The translations under genes were made by a program, and so were the position numbers. A DNA stretch of 22,134 nucleotides, taken from contig NBIV01000772.1 of the NCBI GenBank assembly GCA_003194525.1, forward strand, positions 1-22,134, given 5' to 3'. Below, piece after piece: positions 16,243 through 22,134 of the stretch (position 1 is the first letter of the stretch; every line of letters begins with the position of its first letter). The notes under the pieces are model-generated. The model worked only from the letters and a program-made list of their open reading frames with translations, was not told the origin of the DNA and searched no databases. Origin of the DNA: Gracilariopsis chorda (taxonomy: Eukaryota > Rhodophyta > Florideophyceae > Gracilariales > Gracilariaceae).

Positions 16243-17425
16243 GTGCTCCCAGAGAATCCCCGGCCTACTTCAATCGTGTGCTTTTCTCACATTCCTGGGC
16301 TTTGCAAACTCACAGTTCAAGCGAGCCACAAATGTTCAAGCGTTGTAGCAGTACCCGCGTCACCTCTCTGTCCGAAGTCGAGATGCATTGGTTGTGTGTT
16401 CGCAGCATACAGCAGTGCTCATAGTCCCCACAGGTGTTGGGGGTGCCATCGGCGGGTACGCTAGCGATTCACTTCCGGCTGCAAGACTTCCCCCACGCGT
16501 CACTGACACGCTCATTATTCACTCGGATGTTCTGAAAGGCGCACTAATGTATTGGCCAATCTCCAATGCGTTATACGTGGAAGGATACGCTCTTGATCGA
16601 TTTGCTTGTGGAGAAATGGGTCCCAGCCCCAGTGTCATCTACATCAAATCGTCTCAGAATAGTACTTGATTCAGGCAGGCCCGAAGAGACCATCCTTCGC
16701 CATAGATACACCGCAGATGCTGCCCGTGCTACATTAGGCTTGGATATCACGCACCGCACAACAACGTATTTTGACAATTATTTGTCAAAATAGCGTCATC
16801 GAAGGGAGGCGCTTCATGGGGGATTACCGCTGATCAGCGGCTTTGTTGCTTTCAGTCCAGCACCTCGAAAAGCATAGCTGTCAGGCTATAGCAGTTGTTT
16901 CCCAATTTTCTGAGGAAGATCATGTACAACTCGCAAACTACCGATCTGGAAACGCAGTTGATGCGAATTCTGGTGCAGAAGCAGTGATCAGCCATCTTGT
17001 AACTCGAAAGTTCCACCTAACATGTGCGCATTCTCCACCACTTCAACCGCTGCAAGCAGATGACAGCGTTTCACCAAAGTCAGCAGCGGAAGAGCTTGGC
17101 TATACAGTTTTGTCCAGCGTGCTTGTTGAGCTTTCTCGAGCACCTCATCTGGTTTCCAACAATCGGACGGACGTAGATTCTTCAGTTACTACGGCGGCGA
17201 ATGTAGCCCTGCAGTGGTGAGGCTACCCAGTAGAGCCGACATGATGGTGATTGCGGTTAACGAAAATATCACAACGCTCGTTGTCAGAGCATCAAGTGCA
17301 GGAATTGATGACTCAACGCTAGTTTATGCGAGAAGTTACGCTGACGCTGCTGGCCTAGTCGCACCACACAGGGCCCGTATAACTATCTCCTCGCTTCAAA
17401 CATCTGTAGCTCTTTTAAAGATTCA
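16243..17425 (+). pseudogene. DUF3326 family protein (cyanobacterial/plastid type), broken
   Basis: The conserved part begins near 16400 with TAVLIVPTGVGGAIGGYASD, then VTDTLIIHSDVLKGALMYWP, NALYVEGYALDRFACGE. After a frame change near 16620 it reads NRLRIVLDSG and TADAARATLGLDIT. After another (GGASWG lies in a third frame near 16810) it reads AIAVVSQFSEEDHVQLANYR, SGAEAVISHLVTRKFHLTCA, SPKSAAEELGYTVLSSVLVE, and SRAPHLV. A third frame change with loss of a few codons near 17205 precedes MMVIAVNENITTL and YADAAGLVAPHRARI. The order matches the DUF3326 family of cyanobacteria and photosynthetic eukaryotes, whose role is unknown. The Ser/Cys/Arg-rich region 16243-16390 could be a plastid transit peptide. 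This gene is the best sign that the host has a plastid. Confidence 0.85.
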
Positions 17426-17626
17426 TCCAATAACAGCGCCTTCCACGGATAATGCCTTGCTTCGCACTTTTGACACAATACAACGTAGAACAAACTCAGT
17501 CCCTCTGCAGCAATCCGCGGATAAGATAAATTCAACTTCTTGCATCGCGTATGGCAAGAGACAAAACAGGCTCATCACGAATTTGGTGCGCCCTGATCGC
17601 AATCTCCTAGCGACTAACTTTAGAAC
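17426..17626 (+). other. Linker between DUF3326 remnant and right repeat, open frame reads through into the repeat
   Basis: The frame that encodes the end of DUF3326 (open 17214-17735) runs without a stop through this linker and on into the first 109 bases of the right repeat. Because of a base inserted in the repeat it ends in the repeat protein's native tail (LEPGDRPVPKFMITI). The linker peptide (with NSVPLQQSADKINSTSC) is unlike both DUF3326 and the repeat. It may be the natural C-terminal extension of the gene or intergenic DNA. The fusion is probably accidental. Confidence 0.45.
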
Positions 17627-17996
17627 AAGAAGATCAGAATACGCAACTCCACCAAGGAAACCATCGAGGTGCCCGAAGCGCTCTATTCTTGAACCCGGAG
17701 ACAGACCCGTTCCAAAGTTCATGATCACAATTTAAGCCAAAGACTAAAGTCCTTTTCGCGCACGTGGGCCCAACAGCTCTTTGTGAAGGGCGCGGATGAC
17801 AGAAAAAGAAACGGTGCGTTGCATCCGTGTATACTGATAGCTGTTGAACTATTTCGCATGCCGATCGGTCAGGGGTTGGTAGATGGTGGTGAAGAAATGT
17901 TTCAGTCCTGAGACTCGGCAGAAGTGTTGGCAAACATCGAGGTGAATTGGGAATCACTGTCCGTGTGGAGATAAGGCGGCAGTCAATACCAAACAA

Positions 17997-18589
17997 GTGC
18001 GCTCCGGGGTCTACGTACATACTACGGCTCAAAAGCTTTCGAGAACAAAAAAAACTAATGAATTTGGAATTCTTTCCTGCTTGGCGGAAGAAGAGCACAC
18101 GAATAATCGCAAGACTTTTCGTTCGGCTCTAAGCAACGGGGGCATAGTGAAGGGGTGGGTGACATTACTGATCACCACTTGGCATGGCTTAGCGGAGAAC
18201 AAGTGGGTGGCAGTCAGCAGGAACTTAGGGCACAAAGCTGACGCGTTTGAGGATGTATCGTTTGCGCGAAAAGAAGACACACAAGTCCTGAAACGAGCTC
18301 TACGAATGTTTCGAGACGAGACCGCATTCAAAACGAGTCACTAACTAAAGTGACTCCCATCACTATAACACAGTCTCCTGGTGACGAAAAACGGTTTCTT
18401 GGAGGTGGGAGTGAACTGCAGCCCTCCGGGCTGCACTTCATTTCCACCACGAGCCTGCCATTTCTAGATATAATAGTAAAGCAGAATCCGAAAAAACGCA
18501 GCGGCATTTCTGAATACAGAGCTATCTGCAAAACTCTCGGCATTGGTGATGAAAAGAATGAATTTGGTAGCGTCGAGATGCTATGCTAG
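17997..18589 (+). pseudogene. Decayed unrecognised repeat ORF, right copy (less damaged)
   Basis: One frame is open from 17997 to 18344. It contains NEFGILSCLAEEEHTNNRKT, NGGIVKGWVTLLITTWHGLA, NLGHKADAFEDVSFARKEDT and ends FRDETAFKTSH. A second frame, 18350-18589, contains FISTTSLPFLDIIVKQNPKK and RSGISEYRAICKTLGIGDEK. A single frame correction near 18345 would join them, giving about 195 codons. The left copy shares both peptides but has lost the junction. Conserved peptides in two diverged copies suggest a former exon of the mobile element. No family is recognised. Confidence 0.4.
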
Positions 18590-18599
18590 TCCTGAAGTG

Positions 18600-19172
18600 T
18601 AAGAACGGGCGTCGTGGAGCCAGACCTAGGCAGCGGAAGATCTCGAGTTTTTCTGACAAATACAATCTCAGGATGAGAGTGACACTGTCAAACTAGAACT
18701 ACCACTGGGCGAGAGCGACTCTTTATCAGGCAGCTTCACGCTGCATGGCCAGGATTCATGATGTTGTAAAACTCGAAAAAACAGATGATATGATATGAGG
18801 GCTTGATCACCAAACGAGGCTTGAATGCGAGAGAAAGTTGAGAAGGAGCGATACGTCCTTGAAGGACTCGTGTCTGCATTTAAGTAGAAAGCGTTACCAT
18901 TTTCGGAGTACGTTTGGTGCGGAAACGGATTGCACGTGAGCGCGTTGAGCTGGAGCGTTCGGCATGTTACCAATGATGGCCAGGGTAAATATCGGTCACG
19001 TGAGCATTACACTTAGGGTCAGAGCAGAGGCGTTGGGCAATGCGACGGGTGTGATGTTGGTGCGTGGCAAGGTACTAACTCTCAACCACCACCTGGCACG
19101 TAGTGAGTTGAGAGACCGACCGCGGGGTGTCACGTGAATCTTGAGACAACGCGTCTTGTAATCTCTACGTAG
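18600..19172. other. Non-coding interior of right repeat, includes the empty insertion site
   Basis: The stretch aligns with left 840-1068 and 2720-3040. The pre-insertion target GCTTGAATGC occurs once at about 18818-18827. A segment around 18990-19040 (AGCATTACACTTAGGGTCAG) is absent from the left copy. No gene was recognised. Confidence 0.6.
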
Positions 19173-20139
19173 GTGCATCACAAGCGCGGTACGGCTGAAG
19201 CAAGGCTGCCGGAGAGAGATTGCCGACAGCGCAAAAGCTGTGGTATCTACATGTTTCCGGGAGAATGCACCGAAACAGGCGCCATCGGTGCGGTAACATT
19301 CGTAGTCGATAATCAGCAATACGCGACCGAAAGTGCTGACACACAGGTGAACTCGAACACAGTGCCGCTTGGCATGTCAATAGCCGTCACTCTCTCTCGC
19401 CAGCGGGCGGCGATCACATTTTCCTTTTTCAGCCGGCTTGAAAAGCGGTCAAAACGACGCCTTAAGGCAGCCGCGCCAAGGACAGTGCCGGTACGAAACC
19501 GACGCTGTCACATACGCAGCAGAAATAAGTGTTGGAGGAGGAGCAAGCCCGCCCGTCCATTCAAAAAGTTACAGCCCGTCACCGACACTCTCCCCCCCCT
19601 CCCTCCATCCAGCGAGCCGTTCGCACGCGTTGTACGCACGCTCTCTGGACGTGGCACAACGCGCCACGAACAGCGCACCCCCCGCCACGTGCTCCGGTAC
19701 CGCACCCAAACTAACGCGAAAAAGCATCCGCACGCGAAACGCACGTACCTTCGCACCACCAGCTTCCGTACTTAAAAGAGCGCGCGCCGGCACCGCTCTG
19801 CTTCGCCGCCCCACCTCTCTTCGAAAACGAAGGAAGGCAGAACCTGTGACCCTTCCCATCACCAACTCCGCTTGCACCTCCATCGCTGCAACAACAGCAA
19901 TACCGGCTCAATCTCTGGCTCGCACAAATGAACGTGTGCCCCCCGGCCCCGAGGGCTCACGTGGTCATCAGCCTTCTCCGAAGTACACTCCGCAGCACCC
20001 TCAGCAACACCCGCCGCGGCGCCCTCCGCAGCACCGGACGTACCACACAGCGCCAGACCCAAGCATTCTGCCGCCCATGTTCTCTCAAAATGACCATCCA
20101 GCACCAGTCTGCTCAGCCAGCCTGTTCAGCTTCACGTAA
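19173..20139 (+). pseudogene. Proline/basic-rich overlapping ORFs of the repeat, right copy
   Basis: Two overlapping frames are open: 19173-19775 (no ATG at its first codon; contains FVVDNQQYATESADTQV and SRLEKRSKRRLK) and 19438-20139 (basic and proline-rich, ends in QNDHPAPVCSASLFSFT inside the first minisatellite unit). The left copy has related but differently shifted frames (3081-3389, 3229-3984). Long frames in GC-rich low-complexity DNA can be accidental, and the frames are not conserved between copies. I regard these as weak candidates for the former N-terminal part of the repeat protein. Confidence 0.25.
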
Positions 20140-20940
20140 CGGTCGTGCAGCCTTATTTTCAAAAACTGTTGTACGTTCAATGGCTCACCAATCCCTCCGC
20201 CCAACTCCTTTCTACCTCTCTTTTGCTAGTTGCTGACAAAAATTTTCTTTTCTTCGTTTCTCAAAATGACCATCCTAAGCACCAGTCTGCTCAGCACCAG
20301 CCTGTTCAGCTTCACGTAACGGTCGTGCAGCCTTATTTTCAAAACTGTTGTACGTTCAATGGCTCACCAATCCCTCCGCCCAACCCCTTTCTACCTCTCT
20401 TTTGCTAGTTGCTGACCAAAAGGTTTTCTTTTCTTCGTTTGCTCAAAATGACCATTTCCATGCTCAGCACCAGCCTGTTCAGCTTCACGTAACGGCGTGC
20501 AGCCTTATGTTCAAAACTGTTGTACGTTCAATGGCCACCAATCCCTCCGCCCATTTCTACCTCTCTTTTGCTAGTTGCTGACCTTTTCTTCGTTCTCTCA
20601 AAATGATCCTAAGCACCAGTCTGCTCAGCACCAGCCTGTCAGCTTCACGTAACGGTCGTGCAGCCTTATTTTCAAACTGTTGTACGTTCAATGGCTCACC
20701 AATCCCTCCGCCCACCCCCTTTCTACCTCTCTTTTGCGTTGCTGACGATATTCTTTTCTTCGTTTTCTCAAAATGGCCATCCTAAGCACCAGTCTCCTCA
20801 GCACCAGCCTGCCAGCTTCACGTAACGGGCGTGCAGCCTTATGTTCAAAACTGTTGTACGTTCAATGGCTCACCAATCCCTCCGCCCCACCCCTTTCTAC
20901 CTCTCTTTTGCCAGCTGCTGACAAATAAGATATTCTTTTT
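20083..20940. repeat. Minisatellite: five tandem units of 156-181 bp, right copy
   Basis: Units start at 20083, 20259, about 20440, 20596 and 20766, each with TCTCAAAATG (or a close variant), a CACCAG/CTGCTCAGC block, CTTCACGTAACGG, GTTGTACGTTCAATGG, ATCCCTCCGCCCA and CTTTCTACCTCTCTTTTGC. The left repeat copy has one unit (3977-4145). Units encode a shared peptide (QPYFQNCCTFNGSPIPPP) but each has a stop near its end and lengths not always divisible by three, so expansion was not constrained to keep a frame. Confidence 0.92.
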
Positions 20941-21265
20941 TTCGTTTCCTTACACACAGACACCTTCAACTTCACTCCAGCTGCACCGTAAATCTAACCT
21001 TTGCTGACGGAGAGGGCTTAACTCGAGTCACGTCCTGCCCACAGTCGGGCAATAGAGCCCCTGCCCCGCGCCAGTTAACCCCATACCGCCCGTGGCGCCT
21101 GTGCATCCGGCTGGCCGCACGTCTCACCGTGCTCCAACCCTCCAATACGCCCCTGAACAGCGGCCTCCACAGGCCCCCGGTACATTGGCGTCCGTGCCCT
21201 CTCTACCTCGGTCTTCGCCACTGACGGAACAACCCTGCAAACGCAGCCGTCCGTCCGCACGCACA

Positions 21266-21883
21266 ATGCCCACATCCAACTCCAGCGAGTGTGAGGGTGG
21301 CGAAGATGGATTGCATAACGTGCGTACTCGCAGCCACGGCTCCACGTCCGCCCATGTGGACGAAGCCAATCTGAATGACTGGGAGGCTGTGGTAGACATG
21401 TATTTGCATGGAACCGGTGCTCCGGACGGTGTGCCGCTGCGCGATCATTGCAAAGGAGACGGTCGTCGTGTGAATGACTACAGACTGCTGGAGAAGCGCC
21501 GCACAGTCGGAAAGACGTTTGAGTTTTTAGGGGCGCCGAGGTTCAAGGCGGCGATCGGCTACCGTTGGGACGGCAACTTGCGCCGAAAGCAGAAATTGTA
21601 CATTGTGATCAATCGTTGTCGCGTTGTGAACGCCATGAGGAAGGCGGGTGAGCCCGTACCGGATGACTTTGCGACGCTGGCGGAGATGATTGACACGCGC
21701 ATTCGCGACAAGGAACGCGCCAAGGAGGAACGCGAGGCGAAACGCACCGCGGAGCCGAGGTGTCAGGGCTCCATGCCCGACGGATCTACGCGCATTACTG
21801 TGATGCCCAGAACTGCGCGTCAAGGCGAGCGATCGGTAGCTCTCGTGAGACGCACGGACTCCGTGCCACGGAGTGGTAGATAA
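21266..21883 (+). CDS. Repeat-encoded basic protein of unknown family (205 aa), intact
   Basis: ATG 21266 is the first ATG of a frame that is open from about 21053 (after a TAG) to TAA at 21881-21883. It begins MPTSNSSECEGGEDG, acidic and Ser-rich. A central 100-residue part (LNDWEAVVDMYLHGTG, RDHCKGDGRRVNDYRLLEKR, FLGAPRFKAAIGYRWDGNLR, KLYIVINRCRVVNAMR) has the look of a small folded helical domain. A Lys/Arg/Glu-rich helix follows (IDTRIRDKERAKEEREAKRT), then a disordered basic tail. Basic charge and the predicted helix suggest nucleic-acid binding, which is inference. The upstream proline-rich extension (21053-21265) could be joined by splicing at a CAATAG acceptor. The left copy has one frameshift. 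I recognise no transposase or integrase catalytic motif. Confidence 0.55.
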   Translation: MPTSNSSECEGGEDGLHNVRTRSHGSTSAHVDEANLNDWEAVVDMYLHGTGAPDGVPLRDHCKGDGRRVNDYRLLEKRRTVGKTFEFLGAPRFKAAIGYRWDGNLRRKQKLYIVINRCRVVNAMRKAGEPVPDDFATLAEMIDTRIRDKERAKEEREAKRTAEPRCQGSMPDGSTRITVMPRTARQGERSVALVRRTDSVPRSGR

Positions 21884-22134
21884 CAGCTGCGCTCAAAGGG
21901 CGGGAGGTTGTTTGGGTATTTTCATTTTTGGGTGTTGGTTTTTGGGGCTAAGAATGAAGCTTTGGATTTCCGCGATGGTGAGCACGTGTGAAGGGCTGTT
22001 CTGTTGCTGCGGTCGCTTCGGCGGCTGCGCAGCTGCGCATGTGCGCATGTGCGCGGCGCGTCGTGACGCGGGTGCGATGCGGCCGCCATGCGCGCCTCTC
22101 ATTGGCGCTTCAGCGTCGCGGCGGCCACAGGCCA
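21884..22134. other. 3' flank of the repeat protein, identical to left 5081-5331
   Basis: It has the same GT-rich tract after the stop and the same alternating purine-pyrimidine GC segment as the left copy, and no difference was seen over about 250 bases. The window ends inside the repeat. Confidence 0.7.

Larger units (their letters stand above)
17627..22134. repeat. Right copy of long direct repeat, cut by window end
   Basis: Same repeat as bases 1-5331. Its left border is sharp: sequence upstream belongs to a decayed DUF3326 gene and a short linker with no counterpart in the left copy. It lacks the nested insertion, so it shows the empty site at about 18818-18827 (GCTTGAATGC followed directly by GAGAG). 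It keeps about 135 bp missing from the left copy. It contains an amplified five-unit minisatellite at 20083-20940 and the only uninterrupted version of the 205-residue repeat protein. Correcting the left length (5331) for the insertion, the deletion and the missing minisatellite units gives about the right-copy length (4508), so the listed events explain the size difference. Confidence 0.93.

Noticed and set aside
16571..16777. Minus-strand open frame opposite DUF3326
   Set aside because: It is the shadow of the conserved plus-strand DUF3326 peptide.
6289..17425. Premature stops as a sign of RIP-type C-to-T mutation
   Set aside because: Damage is mainly indels and mixed substitutions, with no strong CpA-to-TpA bias evident by eye.
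6289..17425. Processed (retrotransposed) pseudogenes
   Set aside because: Two genes keep introns with working splice borders, no poly(A) tails or flanking duplications are seen at gene ends, and genes sit in a natural-looking head-to-head and tail-to-tail order.
20083..20940. CRISPR-like array
   Set aside because: Units are contiguous 156-181 bp tandem repeats with no short repeat plus unique spacer pattern, and the context is eukaryotic.
1..22134. Whole window as an LTR retrotransposon with giant LTRs
   Set aside because: No TG...CA ends, no primer-binding site or polypurine tract seen, and the interior holds host gene relics instead of gag or pol.

Overview
The window looks like nuclear DNA of a photosynthetic eukaryote, most likely a compact-genome alga; a red alga is my best guess. 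The evidence is spliceosomal introns with GT-AG ends inside recognisable genes, eukaryote-only families (Mtr4 exosome helicase, SNAP-type SNARE, tandem-RRM protein, complex I subunit NDUFA13/GRIM-19), and a DUF3326 gene, a family of cyanobacteria and plastid-bearing organisms. Almost nothing here is an intact gene. The species is inference.

Layout. Two copies of one long direct repeat bracket the window. The left copy runs from base 1 to at least 5331 and the right copy from 17627 to 22134 (window end). The left copy carries a nested insertion at 1069-2709 with a 10-bp target-site duplication. That insertion holds a broken proline-rich zinc-finger gene with three internal tandem units. The right copy lacks the insertion but carries a five-unit array of a ~170-bp minisatellite (20083-20940) that is single in the left copy. 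The last ~1.1 kb of the two copies is almost identical, while the rest differs by several percent. The repeat encodes an unrecognised basic protein of 205 residues, open in the right copy (21266-21883) and frameshifted in the left copy (4464-5080).

Between the copies (about 5.4-17.6 kb) lies a compact series of decayed housekeeping genes: the valyl-tRNA synthetase C-terminus (+, 6289-6966), a near full-length PGM2-type phosphohexomutase (-, 9348-7185) with a preserved intron, a SNAP/Qb-SNARE-like gene (+, 9665-10890) head-to-head with it, a two-RRM RNA-binding protein (-, 12691-12141), an Mtr4-like helicase (-, 14157-12880), NDUFA13 (+, 15612-15951) with a preserved intron, and a DUF3326 gene (+, about 16245-17425). 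Each carries stops, frameshifts or deletions. Several have lost catalytic residues.

Order, spacing, strand changes and retained introns look like a normal gene neighbourhood that was duplicated as DNA and then decayed, not a set of retrocopies. These families are normally essential, so functional copies must exist elsewhere. No working operon or pathway is encoded. The active content is repeat biology: nested insertion, minisatellite expansion and probable gene conversion between copies.
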